A stretch of DNA of 64,000 nt from Tethya wilhelma (GCA_964030475.1 CAXIPT010000009.1:4285874-4349873); one strand, 5' to 3'; positions 43,001-54,443 are shown, counted from the stretch's first letter. The notes: generated from the letters alone by a model not told the origin. Numbers and translations: made by a program.

Positions 43001-44056
43001 CTACTCTGTAATTGTAAGGACACACCTGACGGCTCAGATACACAAGAGCTTGATGAGGAAAGTGTAATCGCATCATCAACTCAGAGCATACCAGTGAATA
43101 AAACAGAAGGAACACAAATCTACAGGCTGCAGAAACAGATTGAAGAGTCATTGGGGAGGTGTCGAACTCTTGCGTTTTTAACAAACGACATACCAACTTT
43201 GAAGAAGGCACTTTCATTGTGTGAGACAGTAATGGAAACACTTGTTTCATCAGCAACTGATTCATCTTCCAGTGATCTACCTCCAGTATACCACTCTATT
43301 TCAATGGCAGGTGTAAAGGAATTTAAATCCACAACAAAAACCCTAATGAGATTGGGTACAAAAAGGAAGTCCAATAGACAAGTAAACACTGACCAGAAAC
43401 GCCAAAAGCTTAGTAGCAGCACAAAAGCAGAAGAGATCAAAATTGACCTAAAACCTAATCCGGAACCAGGTCGCCCAAAACTGAAGCGGCAACAAAGGAA
43501 AAGAAAACCACTTCCACGCCAGGTCACTAGTAACACAAAAGCTAAAATGATCAAGGCTGCTACATTGTTGAGGAAAGGTACATGCTACAAAATTAATAAT
43601 ATATGCATTATTCACTAGTTCTATTAACACACATCTGTATAATAGCTAAACATGAAGTCAAAGCAAGGTCTTACGTTAGAAAGACTGCAATGCAGTGTAT
43701 TTCAGCAGCAACACTACTACAGGTATATAATGTCATATAATATATATTTATAGTGTAATCTTCACAAAAACTGAATTTTCAAATTCTAACAGGATCTAAC
43801 AATTAACCCCATTCTCAAGATTCGTAAAACTAGACCCAACCATTCCTGACCTTTCAATTCCTGAACTTATGACACGAGTGGAACAGGAAAGAAAAGACAA
43901 CCAAATGGACCAGGAGGCTGAACCAAATGCTACTCTTAAACCAGACAATGGTATAATTGTTTATCCCCTAATATAAATAAAATGCAGGACGTCCAGTCCA
44001 ACTATTGTGTAATTTGCTTTGTTTTATCTGTTATTACAATAGTCATGTACAAACAG

Positions 44057-44296
44057 GAAAAAAGTTGCTTTTGTGCTGGTTGCAGTAAATCCAACTGTGG
44101 TGTGTGTAAAATGTGCCTTGATATGCCAAAGTTTGGAGGCCCTGGACGAAAAAAGAAGCGTTGCTTACAGAGAAAATGTCTTGTTCGTAAGCCTAAAGAC
44201 ACAACTACTTCATTACAAATCCAACATTTCAACCTAACTCTTAGCCAGAGTGATTTAAACACTCTTCTTCAACCATTGAATTGGTTAAATGACAAG
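44057..44296 (+). other. CXXC zinc-finger exon in the transposon gene
   Basis: The exon encodes CFCAGC, four residues, then CGVCKMC, then LDMPKFGGPGRKKKRC and LQRKC. Apart from a first spacing one residue short, this is the CXXC pattern of KMT2A, DNMT1 and CXXC1, where it binds unmethylated CpG. The KFGG loop is kept. The exon is bounded by acag and gtacgt splice sites and continues in frame into the Ulp1 segment (LNTLLQPLNWLNDK), so it belongs to the same gene. Confidence 0.8.
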
Positions 44297-44405
44297 GTAC
44301 GTAAGTACGCATACACATAATAAAACGATGGGTACATTTACGTACACATGTACATTGTATACAGTCTACACTATGTGTCCACACCTACACACCCACCCTC
44401 GCATG

Positions 44406-44428
44406 CACACACACACACACACACACAA
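44406..44428. repeat. (AC)n tract in a transposon intron
   Basis: Short AC microsatellite between the CXXC exon and the first fully protease exon. Confidence 0.9.
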
Positions 44429-45675
44429 TAGATTATCAACTTTTATTTCTCTCTGATAACCCGTGAGTGGAATGATGTAACTTCAGGAAAGTTTGTCCAC
44501 ACATTCAACACATTCTTCTATCCCAAACTGTTACAAGATGGATTTGCAGGAGTGAAGAACTGGAATAAACGGGTAAAATTTTACATGCTACAGCACAATT
44601 AATTATGTCTGTTAACTGAGTTACTGAGTAATATCATAATTATGAGCAGGTAGATATCTTCAAGGCTGATATGATATTAGTACCTATACACCAAGGATGT
44701 CATTGGGCTCTTGTTCTTGTTGACAATCTATCCCACAAAGTTGAATACTACGATTCTTTGCAATATGATGGGTCACCATATCTGAAACGAATAGTGTAAG
44801 ATTGCTATAGCTATGGCATTATTGTCACTCATGGCAACAAATAGTGTTACGTGTCTACTTTCAATTGTATTGTGTAGTGACTATTTAACAGTAGCTCAGT
44901 GTGAAACAGGAACTCAATCTAGGACCACATGGGAGACTATGCAAATGAAGGTATATAGGCAAAATTATTTAACAATCAGTCATCTAACAGCTAATTACAA
45001 TTCACTATAGCATATACCTCTACAAACAAATGGGTCAGATTGTGGTGTATTTACTTGTATGGTAAGTCGATCAGTAGTACATGTAGTACTTCAGTATTAT
45101 GATATTCACCTTCATACAGTATGCACGCTTCAGAATAAACTACCAAAAGCTCAGTTTTACACAGGTACGCCTGGAAATCTGATAACATTAAATGGACTTT
45201 ATTCTCATGACAATTTTGTGTAGGAGATGATACCACAAATCAGGCAGCATATGGCCAGTGAAATTAAACAAAAGAAAATTATACCACTATGACTATCTGT
45301 ACTAGTTCTGTAACTAAACTTATTTTAGACTAGCTGACAGCAAGTCAACACTGTTACAATTCTCACCAAGTTGTAGCTACTTTGTACATTCATTACAGTC
45401 TCAGTCAACTTACCTACTTAATGTCTCTGAGCAGACAGACACCATCGGTAGTACAGCTAGCCAAGTACACTGAAGAGACTTAGTATACATTCTAACTGGA
45501 GTGCAGCACATATAACCTTTGACCTTTGCGGCATTCGGCCTGTACCTAACAGGAACTCGGTCCCGTTTCGGGACCGAATTTTCTCAAAATTTTTGGCTGT
45601 GTATCTACTACTATTACGGGTATAAAAACTGTTTTTATTACTTGTGTTGTAGGTTAACACAAATTATCTGTTGGT

Positions 45676-46800
45676 TTCACCTTTTACATTCGAGCCACCT
45701 GACAGTGAAGAACCTCAGTCTCATCCAGCTCTACCAGTAAGTTTTCGGCTACAATTTCCCTTACTGTTTGATAGCTGTTTTCTAAATTTTTTTTTGGTGT
45801 GTATTAAAATGTTCTTCTTTATCTATTCAACCTCTAATATGTGCGTAATGTTTTCCCCGTTAGCCATCCAATCTTGTGCCGCATGTATACATGCATGCAC
45901 TATTTTAGAAATTTTGATTGAGGCTTGTGTTTTTTTTTTTTAGGCTAGTGATTCTCAATCCCTCGTTGTACAGTGTGTATGAGTGTGAAAGATAGAGGGA
46001 TGTATTTACATTCTACACTGTGTAAAGTACACCATGTAGGCTAATAGTCCTTGTTAAAAAGTATTAGTTTTGTCGTGTTTTTTAGCTGTATCTTAAATTT
46101 TGCCTGTGCTGATGGATCAAAGGATTTTTTTTTTCTTTCTCTCAGTCTCGACTTGACTTAGTGCCTGGGGCGGTTATGCAAGTACTTTTTTTGTTTGTTT
46201 GTTTGTTTCTGTACATATTTTACGTCTTACCTTCGAGCCACCTGACAGTCAAGAACCTCAGTCTCACCCAGCTATACCAACCAGTAAGTTGTCGGTTACA
46301 GTCTCCCTGTACTGTTTGATAGCTGTTTTCTATCCAACTGCTAATTTTTTTGTGTGTAAGGTTGTACTTTATCTATCCAACCTCTGTGTTAGTCTCGCTA
46401 GCCAGACCCCGCATGAAATGGGGGTCTGGTGACCATTGCATACGCGAGTTGTAACAGTGGAATTTTTTGTTACATAATATTGCTGTTGTGGTCACAGCTG
46501 AGTAAATATCTAATGTGATTGGCCGCGCCATATATTGGCGCTGTTACAACTCTTGTGTGCAATGGTCACCAGACCCCCATGCAGCGCTAGCGCGCTTGAG
46601 GGGTCTGGGCACGAGACTACCTCTGTGTGTGTATTGTTTTCCCTGTTAGTTCTTTCTATCCAACCTTGTTGTGCAGAATGTTCTCCCTGCTTAAGCTATT
46701 TAAATTTTTGAATGAGGCTTTTTTTTTAAGGCTAGGGATTTCATCCCTCATACACTGTGTGTGTGTGTGTGTGTGAGAAAGATAGAGCGATGTATTTACA
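45676..46800 (+). repeat. Tandem duplication with a repeated short exon-like segment
   Basis: Two copies of a roughly 350-bp segment start at about 45680 and 46229. Each begins with an exon-like frame (FEPPDSEEPQSHPALP, and FEPPDSQEPQSHPAIP in the second) followed by a taagtt donor-like site. Each ends near tagaggg/tagagcg atgtatttaca. The frame is preserved between copies despite base changes, which hints at coding. They may be alternative 5' exons of the gene at 47348, but no splice chain could be shown. The second copy contains a MITE. Confidence 0.55.
46390..46619. mobile_element. Palindromic MITE with 9-bp target duplication
   Basis: The element starts tagtctcg and ends cgagacta. Inner arms with ccagacccc and tggtgaccattgca pair across a short centre. 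CCTCTGTGT stands at both 46381-46389 and 46620-46628. The sister duplicate near 45830 lacks the element. A 9-bp duplication fits a MULE-type insertion. Confidence 0.85.
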
Positions 46801-47347
46801 TAAGTGCTTGTTTTAGCCTTTATTCTCAATTCTGAGAAGTTGTCTAGGCTTACTTGTGTAAATTATGTTCCCCTTGCCAAGTTTACTATTTTCTATCCAC
46901 ATTTGTAGATCTGTGGAGCATGAAGTTTGTATATACTCTTTGTACTCTTAGCTGTCCAAATCAACTAATGTCAGCTTATGTTACACATGTTATCACGCCC
47001 CATCTTAACAGACATATTGCTCACGTGAGCAGTTTCCAATCCCGGTTACGTAGTCTATAATATCTATGGTTTGAGTCGAGTCAGGAAGTCTGACGGTTCA
47101 TGTTTGAGGCTGTTAATTTTTTTTTTTTTCCACTGGCTGTGGGTCTACACATACACACACAAGTCCCACTCCTCATATAGCGAGCTGCGACACAGTTTCT
47201 GCTGAGAACAGAGTTCAACAGACGTGTCTGACAGGCCGGATTGCATACACAACAAGGTTAGTTTAGCTAATACCTTGGGCTACGGCTGTGGGAACGTATT
47301 CATTCATTTTTTTTTCCTGTTTCCCCCCAAACTCCTGGTTCTGAAGT

Positions 47348-48479
47348 ATGGCAGAAAGCCCTGCACCCCGCCTGGTGCTAAACAAAATCCCTGTACGAAA
47401 GGTTAGTTTGCTTGAAATGATACATAATTTGTGTATTGGTTACCTCATAGATAATAGGTTACTTGTCTCTAATATCTATAGTTACTTTAACTCAAATTTT
47501 TCTATCTTTCTCCAACAGGAGTTTTGGTACGCTGTCTGTAGTTTATTTCCCATCCGTGCTTCATCGGAATTGGATGCCACCCGAATGATTGACCTAGCCA
47601 AGAACGAACTTACCAGGGTTGGCGACCCTGACCATCCAAATTTACTTTGCATGGATGGAAAATTCTACATGGTCAACAGATCTGCAAATCATTCAGTGTA
47701 CATGTTTAAATTTGAAAAACAACTTGCAGCTTCAGCAGTCCACCGGTTGCAATTTGTGGTATCAACAGAAACTGTGCCAACAAACTCAATTTTGCCAGGA
47801 TGTGGGGAAACCTTGGAGTTTTTTTATAGACTTTATACTGATACCAACCTCTCTTTTGCAGAACATATTTACTGGATCATCTGCAAGTGATGTCGATATC
47901 ACTGAAAAGCTACAGAAGCTCAAAACTTGGCATGATGAGCACAAGTTGGAAGTAGGGGAGCTGGCTCGAAATAGAGGGTTGTTGACTCAGGTCGACAAAT
48001 ATTTACACAGTATCACAAAATACGACTTGAAGATCATAACAAATAAACCAGATCCAACAATGTCATCGATGTTCTCCAGTTCCAAGCCAGATTTTGCGTT
48101 TTTCGATAGTGGTGGACGTGCAGGAGTGATCCAGATAGAAGAGGATGAGGTTGATGTTGAAGAAGAAAGTGACAGTGATCCAACAGCAATGCTATCAGAA
48201 AATAAAATCCACGATGCAAATACAGCTGTCGCCCAACTTTTAGGAGGAATGGAGAGAGTGGCAGGGGAGTTAGTATACACCTATGTAACGACTGAATCAA
48301 ACGATCCTTTCTTCAATATCGTTGAGGTATTCGGCCTTCTCCTGTCACATAAGAAGAATCGAGTCCAAGTGTTTAAGCTCGTGATGAACTTTGATAGACA
48401 AAACTCAACACTAATGGAAGGCAAGGAACTATTAGATGTAGCAGATGCGTTGAATAGATTTATAGCGAGATTTATGTAA
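47348..48479 (+). CDS. Unrecognised protein, possibly nuclease-like C-terminus
   Basis: Exon 1 (47348-47401, MAESPAPRLVLNKIPVRK) joins exon 2 at 47520 in phase 0 (EFWYAVCSLFPIRASSEL). Exon 2 has HPNLLCMDGKFYMVNRS. The frame ends at 47890 unless an intron of about 105 bp is removed (donor near 47759, acceptor ttttgcag near 47862). That removal leads in phase into NIFTGSSASDVDITEKL and on to the stop at 48477-48479. The C-terminal part has KPDFAFFDSGGRAGVIQ, an acidic stretch (EEDEVDVEEESDSD), ENKI, and VAQLLGGMERVAGELVY. The order Pro-Asp, later Glu-x-Lys, is compatible with a PD-(D/E)XK nuclease fold but the spacing is loose. The C-terminal half resembles multicopy sponge proteins I cannot name. 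Function unknown. Confidence 0.6.
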
Positions 48480-49864
48480 TGTGTATGTAATTATGTGTAA
48501 TTAAATATTTCGAGTTATATTGTTGTCATGCTACACATTTTGTCATTTGTCATGCCATATGTTTTTACCATTTGTCATGCTACACATAGAGAAAGATGTG
48601 TCCTTGTTAATATGCTAAAAAAAATTATTTTTTTTTAAATGAAATGGCCAAAGTGTAAAAATTATACGGAATGCGCAGACTCAATGCAATTTGTGAGGTC
48701 TTTCAAAAAAATCTTTGTGCCTATTGTCATTAATAATAATAGTGTCATTATTATTGTCAAAATATCCAAACAAATGACATCATGAGAATACAGCTAGGTA
48801 TAACACAGGCAGGTTACATAACTTTATTAATATTGGTGATGCATGTGAAGTTGTCTGTGTTGGTGCTTGGGCTACAAGTTATACTTTAAACCTCTGCCAT
48901 TTATGAACTCGAGCTCTGCATGGCGATCCGAATTACCTAAAAGAACCCTACCTGATATTATTGTATTGCTATAGTCAGATTTGCACAGCACTGCATAATA
49001 CAATATTATTAGTGTTGATGGAAACATTTTCATACAGGGGAACTCAAATTTTCTACGTGCTATTATAATGTATACAAATGTGCACGCAAAAATCACAACC
49101 ATTAAAAAAAATATAGGGTGCACGCAAACTGCCCTCACAATTTTCTGGCAGGGATAGTTTCTCCGAGTCAGAAACTATAAGAGTTGAACAAACGCAAACT
49201 GAAGAGCACATGCACATTGTCATTGCATAATAGTCTGCAACAAAAAGTAGAGTGCTATATATAGCTGTCAAACACGTAAGTAGTAAGTTGTGAAAATTAT
49301 CGCTAAAATAACTTTTAAAAACTCACCATACAGTACTTACAATTTTACAAATGACATAAAATGACATCATAGTTTTCACATGCAGTTCTTGACCAGCAAT
49401 TAGAAAAAGAAAAAAAAAAACAAAAAAAAAATCTGGAAAACAGCTTAGGGAGATCATAATCCAAATTTATTGGTGCTGTGCTTCATTTTGGAACACCTGG
49501 CTATCAACATCAAATATTCAGATTTTCTGATTGCGTTCTCAAACTACCAAAGCCACAGAACCATAAAAAGCAGAGATGTCTTGATACTGGAGAGATCTTC
49601 AAGTTTTTAGTCTTTGCAAATTACATTCCCGAACATTTAATGGTTGCATGGGCCGGTTGCGACTACCCTTAAAGGGGGGAGGGGGGTTCCACAGTAAGTA
49701 TGGAATGACTTCTGGATCTGCCACTGCTCACTTCATTTATAAGACTGCTACTTGTTGCATACATGCAGGCAAGAGTACAGTTGTTTGCCCTATGTGCTGG
49801 ACCCAACAATAGGTTTCGACCAATACCAGGTCTCATCAGCAGCACTGGGGGCACTCAGTGACAC

Positions 49865-49907
<43 letters not shown>

Positions 49908-50530
49908 GGGGTTGGAAAAAGAGAAATAATAACTTTTGGGAGGGCTGTTGTCCACCGTACTGATGAAGTCACAAATTTCCTATGGTGGTTGTTAATGCAA
50001 TACACAGTGGCATGGTTTGATGATTCACCAATTGTTAATACAAAATGTGTTACAACAACAAAAAGATCTCCGGTCATCGGGAGTTCCCTAACTGATCATC
50101 GCATAGACACAGGTTTCGTTCCCTTTAATCTCCTGACCTGTGACATGCTACAGAAAGGGCGGGACCACTCCCATAGGAGCCCAGACACAAGATCTCAGTC
50201 ACACAATTCTGACACACAGCAAACATATGCTCTTGGTGTGTGTGTGCGTGTGCATAATGGAACCAAAACCCGCGAATTAGTGTCTGAAACTTAGTGGACT
50301 CTCAAAACATTCATGATGTAAAAGGATTCAGTGCAAATTTCAAAATCACCCTGACAATATTATGTACGATGAGTGTGGCTGAAAAACCTTTTGAGCACAA
50401 TAGTTATAGGTGCCTGCTGAGACCACTAAACACTAATGACTTACAGGATCATGAACTATAAGATTAGAAGCGTGAAGGTAAGCCAGTACAGCAGTCGATC
50501 AAACCACGTGTAAATTCTAATTAATGCACA
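48480..50530. other. Intergenic, no gene supported
   Basis: AT-rich DNA with A runs near 49410-49430. A (TG)n tract at about 49866-49904 underlies a spurious 180-residue frame (49752-50294). No exon with convincing splice signals was seen. Confidence 0.5.
49866..49904. repeat. (TG)n microsatellite
   Basis: About 19 TG units. Confidence 0.95.
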
Positions 50531-50539
50531 AACTTTTTC

Positions 50540-50735
50540 AGCTGTAACTATCAGGCATGGCCCCAAAAGCTAAGTGCTCAGAGATGAACAAAAGCCTCAA
50601 ATCATAGCAAGATTTATGAACATAACTACTTTCAACTTTGTCACTAGAGTTGCTGTTCTTGAGATTTTGTTGTAACACACACACAGACAGACAGACAAAA
50701 TGACTACAGTAACTCTCACACAGTTGAGGGTTAAT
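50540..50735. mobile_element. Remnant of the TTAA-flanked family
   Basis: Shares gctaagtgctcagagatg, a run of acacacacacagacagacag and a gggttaat right end with 22748-23540 and 24549-25162. The left end is missing. Confidence 0.5.
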
Positions 50736-51499
50736 TACACTGCAGCACACAAAGCTGACCTCTGTGATGCTTACACAACAATTTTGACAATGAAGTCAAA
50801 CAAAATGTGTATTATGTTAGTGCACTGTGTGCATGTAAGTACTTGTCGCTTCGCCCACTTTACTTGTCGCTTCGCCCACTGTACTCCTTGTTGTGTGTGT
50901 GTTTGTGTCTAGACAAATAAGTGTTAATGGTTGATTTCTGCATGGGAGAACAGCTGCATTGTACTGGGATATACTTGTGAATCAGACAAATATGTAAGGA
51001 TCGTTGAGAGCAAAAAGATAAAATTAATAACTTCCCGTTACGCAATGTGATGCAGGCAATCAAGAGCTGCAAAAACTCATTATCTCCTTGTTGGCTAGCT
51101 GCTACCAGCTCTAGAGCCAAGAAGAGCAGAACACATTCCACTCGCTCCGTACAGCTTCGGTAGCCAGTATCCCCTTCTCTAACCATTGCATATGGCAACT
51201 AAGGTCCCATGAAAGTGAGTGCGAAACTCGTAGATGTTCAAGGTTTCTACCGCTAACGGGCTAGTGTTTGTGTGTACAGCAAGTACTTAGTTAAGCGTGC
51301 TTACTCAGTGGCCTTTTCTTGCTGCTAGCCTCTCAGAACCTGAGCTGCCAGTCTCCAAGCCTTCGGGTTCAGGCAACTTCCGGTGAACTCCCGTGACACA
51401 CACACGGACACACGGACAGACACACAAAACTTTGCTTGGACAAACAGGTACACTCATGATACAAGTATATCACAAGGTGAAGGTCTTTACGAGTTTCAA

Positions 51500-51880
51500 T
51501 CAGATTGCAGCATGAGAAGTTTCTAAATCTCATAGACACCTCATATTTTAAACATGAGGTGTACATGTATCGAGATATTTACCTCATGTTTTTATTCCTA
51601 CGCTCTTCTCTGAGGCTGTGTTCTTGTCTGACCAATCGCGACGCATGTATTGGCTATATCGGAAGTGCATTTCAATTAAAGCGCAAATTTGATTGGGTCC
51701 ATGGTACAAGTCACTTATAAATATCACTCGTTTCGGTGTCTACGTGATTTACACGCCCTCAGGTCTGCTGGCATCGGTAGTATAAATCACATAGAGACCT
51801 GCACCTCATGATATAACCTACATGTATATATACACCTCATATTTAAAAACATAAGGTGTATATGTAATTTAGACACCTCT
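51500..51880. repeat. Cluster of short hairpins
   Basis: Several small inverted pairs occur here. One is cacctcatattttaaacatg with its inverse near 51540-51565. Another is gtctacgtgattta near 51738, inverted as taaatcacatagagac near 51784. The gtgattta/taaatcac style matches the larger hairpins at 52048 and 52387. No coding sequence. Confidence 0.5.
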
Positions 51881-52047
51881 CATTCGGCAAAAGATCTGAT
51901 TGGACAAACAGGTACAACCATGGAATACTTCTCATGGAGAATCACTTTAGTTTACCCCCACCATTAGTAACGAGCATGTTTCCCTTAGTAATATAGAAAC
52001 TTTGTCGTTAAAAGATTTCTCGTCAATGACCTTTTTGTAAATAATAG

Positions 52048-52182
52048 TTAGACACTGTTTGGAAGGTTTCTACATGATTTAGAAGGCCAAAGGGCTCTAT
52101 GTGGAATCCCAACCGCAGCGAGGGTTCTACGAGTGCCCTGAGGTCTTCTAAATCATATAGGAACCGCCTAATAAGTGTCTAA
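52048..52182. mobile_element. 135-bp hairpin element, copy 1
   Basis: Begins ttagacactgttt and ends with aagtgtctaa. The arms pair through tctacatgatttagaagg and its inverse. The centre carries cagcgagggttctac, shared with copy 2. Confidence 0.75.
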
Positions 52183-52285
52183 CAATTTTAGATCAAAGGA
52201 AACTAATTAGTTTTAGATCCTATTAGTCACAAATACTGCAATTTCATTGGTCTAGAGGAGGTGTCTATTTCTCATAGACACCTCT

Positions 52286-52593
52286 CAAGTTTCATAGACC
52301 CCTGATTAATTATTTATGAGGACACCTGCATTGTTATTTTGAATAATCTTGTACAACTGATTACAGTTTCCTTTGATCTAAAATTGTTAGACACTGTTTA
52401 GGTGGTTCCTACATGATTTAGAAGACCGAAGGGCACTGTGTAGAATCCCGAGCACAGCGAGGGTTCTACTGTGCCCTGAAGTCTTCTAAATCATGTAGGA
52501 ACCGCCTAAACAGTGTCTAATTATGTACAAGATTTTTCAAGATAACAATGCAGGTGTCCTCATGAATAATTAATCAAGGGTCCATGAAACCTG
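52286..52593. repeat. 69-bp inverted arms around the second hairpin
   Basis: Arms 52286-52354 and 52525-52593 are inverted copies, containing gaggacacctgcattgttat. Together they enclose hairpin copy 2. A further 21-bp inverted pair (caattttagatcaaaggaaa at 52183-52202 and its inverse at 52367-52386) links the two hairpins. Confidence 0.75.
52387..52520. mobile_element. 134-bp hairpin element, copy 2
   Basis: Near-perfect palindrome starting ttagacactgtttaggtggt and ending with its inverse ccgcctaaacagtgtctaa. Better preserved than copy 1. Confidence 0.8.
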
Positions 52594-52836
52594 ACAATTA
52601 GACTACGTGAAAATTTCACTTTTAAGTGAATTCTTTTACTGGCGAAAATATCCTGATCTACAATACATACAGCATGTATACATGGACATCATCACTGTTA
52701 CCCTCGCACATACAAACCCTCACTCCTCACATTAACTAACTTACTGTACATGTAGCTCCTTCAAAGTTACTCTTAGGCCTTTAGGGAAAGGATTGTCCCC
52801 TTGGATGATAGCTATACTGTGTTTACAATGTTTGCA

Positions 52837-52888
52837 TCTGTGTGTGTGTGTGTGTGTGTGTGTGGGTGTGTGTGTGTGTGTGTGTGTG
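52837..52888. repeat. (TG)n microsatellite next to a DNA2 exon
   Basis: TG tract just inside the intron that follows exon 52902-53066. Confidence 0.95.
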
Positions 52889-52901
52889 AGTGTATACACA
52901 C

Positions 52902-53419
52902 CTCTTTCAGCTTGAGGAGGATATTGTCAACGGCAGAGTGAGTGTAGCTGGTCAGTAGAACCAATTTCCCCTGATCCACCAACACTTGAACAAGACATGC
53001 AATGGTGGTTGTCTTCCCAGTGCCAGGCATTCCCAAGATCAGGGCATAGTCCTTGGAAGAGAGAACCTAAAGAGAAGGCAGTTTGCACACAGAGGTAGCT
53101 TATAGTTGGTAGCCTTGTTCAAAGGGAGAGCCTGGGAATGAGGCTAGGTGGTTTGTTAGCTAATGGTGTACCTTAGAGATGGCAGCTGTTTGACAGCTGT
53201 TGAGGTTCTCTGGAAGAGAGAGGTGTGAATTGGAGTGTGTTGCAAATCTAGGAGGCTTGTGGTCAATGATGAGCTCACGAAGGTGATGGTCTCTGTCATA
53301 AAGACAATTTCAATCGTACTAATGTGTGCATACAATCTTGCTCACTGTTGCAACACAACAATTATTATACCTCTCCGAATCTGAAGAGCAGAGCTGAGCT
53401 AGATTGCTAGCCATAGCTC
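52902..53419 (-). CDS. DNA2: DNA2 helicase/nuclease, three-exon fragment
   Basis: Three exons splice in frame: 53371-53419 ([14 protein letters not shown]), 53172-53292 ([27 protein letters not shown]) and 52902-53066. The last carries the Walker A motif [14 protein letters not shown] and the motif [19 protein letters not shown], typical of DNA2 among superfamily 1 helicases. DNA2 removes long flaps in Okazaki fragment processing and resects DNA ends. The gene is cut mid-exon by the N at 53420, beyond which lies unrelated transposon sequence. I found no later helicase exons down to 48.5 kb. It is either an assembly artefact or a gene fragment. Confidence 0.8.
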
Positions 53420-54443
53420 NACTCTACCAAGGCCTAATGATGTTTTCACAGTAAGAAAAAAACATGGAAAGCCATACTTTGTAGTGCGATATATACCATC
53501 CATCAGTGTAATTGTGTTCCCATACTCCTTTAATAGTGCCTTTTGAGTAGCTGTTTGGAAAACAAGGAGAAATGTTGATTGAGAGTGTTCATCAGAAGAA
53601 ATTTCATTTGTTGTAGTTTCTTCTTGAGTGACCTTAATTTGGTCGATACACTGATTGATGTTCATCTTCGTTTTTGATCATTAATCCTATACATATGTGC
53701 ATGTACACGTAAGTAAGACTAAGTCAGACGCATTTATCACTTCTCTCCACCTTGGAGACCCATGTCTTCTTCCTTTTCACTTTAACATTGTCATCACCAC
53801 TTTTCCTATTATAATAGATATTTTATAAGTTGATAGTAGTAACTGTATATCACTACATTGTTTTTAAACTTACTCTAGCTATTCTGTTTTCCTTTTGGTG
53901 TCTGTTTCTGATTGATATTTGCAGAGAAAGTAGTTAAATCTGGAGTTTAGCTCTTGTTTAGGATTCAAAAAATTTTCCAAGGCATCCTGGTCAAACATGT
54001 TGTTGCGTATTTTGTGTATTACTCGTTTCTTCATGTTTCTATAATCTTCCACTGAGTGTAGGATAGTAACGTCGATCATACTCACTTGGTCTCTTTGAGA
54101 GAAGACCTTGACGAATGTGTTCAGGAATAAGTTCCTGGTTAACCCACTCCTTTAATGCCAACATGAGACTTACTTGACTAAGGTGAGAGTTACATACTAG
54201 TGATTCCACTCGAGCAACTATTTCTGGTAAAGGCTTGTAGGAATGTAGGTCTGCAAGTGAGGTGGGTGTGTGATCATCATGAGCTGAAGCCAACGGAAAA
54301 TTGATGGCTAGTATTTCCTCTTCACTTTCAAGCTTAAGTACCCTTACATTTAAGGTTGCTTTGCACTGAGTCAATCTAGCCCCTGGGGTGTTCCTAGGTT
54401 TTGTGTTTTCTTTGTCAGCTTTAAATCTCAGTATTCCCCTTCT

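Larger units (their letters stand above)
40369..45292 (+). pseudogene. SWIM transposase - CXXC finger - Ulp1 protease gene
   Basis: Multi-exon gene of the MULE-like element. Exon 1 encodes MATETLSQQT. A DDE-type core follows (LMDGIYRTTKYGFPCFFL, SYTMTDKSSVEL, LCDFHRSQAWERWV; 41690-42110). A SWIM zinc finger (CTCPSFLSSMIPCKH) lies near 42850-42895. Residues before and after TNNITESFNNVLRQRYLP are typical of MULE/ZSWIM proteins. Exon 44057-44296 encodes a CXXC finger with eight cysteines and the KFGG motif. Exons from 44430 to 45292 encode an Ulp1/SENP-like C48 protease: WLNDK-IINFYFSL, catalytic His (GCHWALV), Asp (YYDSL) and Cys (QTNGSDCGVF). Intron phases join cleanly in the C-terminal half. 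The N-terminal part has an in-frame TAA at 40710-40712 where copy 2 has Lys. A stretch between 41620 and 41690 is deleted compared with copy 2. This copy is therefore probably inactive as it stands. Confidence 0.8.
40254..45556 (+). mobile_element. MULE-like DNA transposon, copy 1
   Basis: Perfect 42-bp terminal inverted repeats occupy 40254-40295 and 45515-45556 (start gttcctgttaggtacaggcc). The same end occurs at about 57880-57922 at the start of copy 2. It contains one multi-exon gene on the plus strand. I find no matching 9-bp target duplication, so one border may have changed after insertion. Confidence 0.85.

Noticed and set aside
43120..43554. 144-codon minus-strand frame
   Set aside because: Lies opposite the well-supported transposase exon and is its shadow.
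49752..50294. 180-codon frame
   Set aside because: Crosses a TG microsatellite, with no recognisable domain or splice context.
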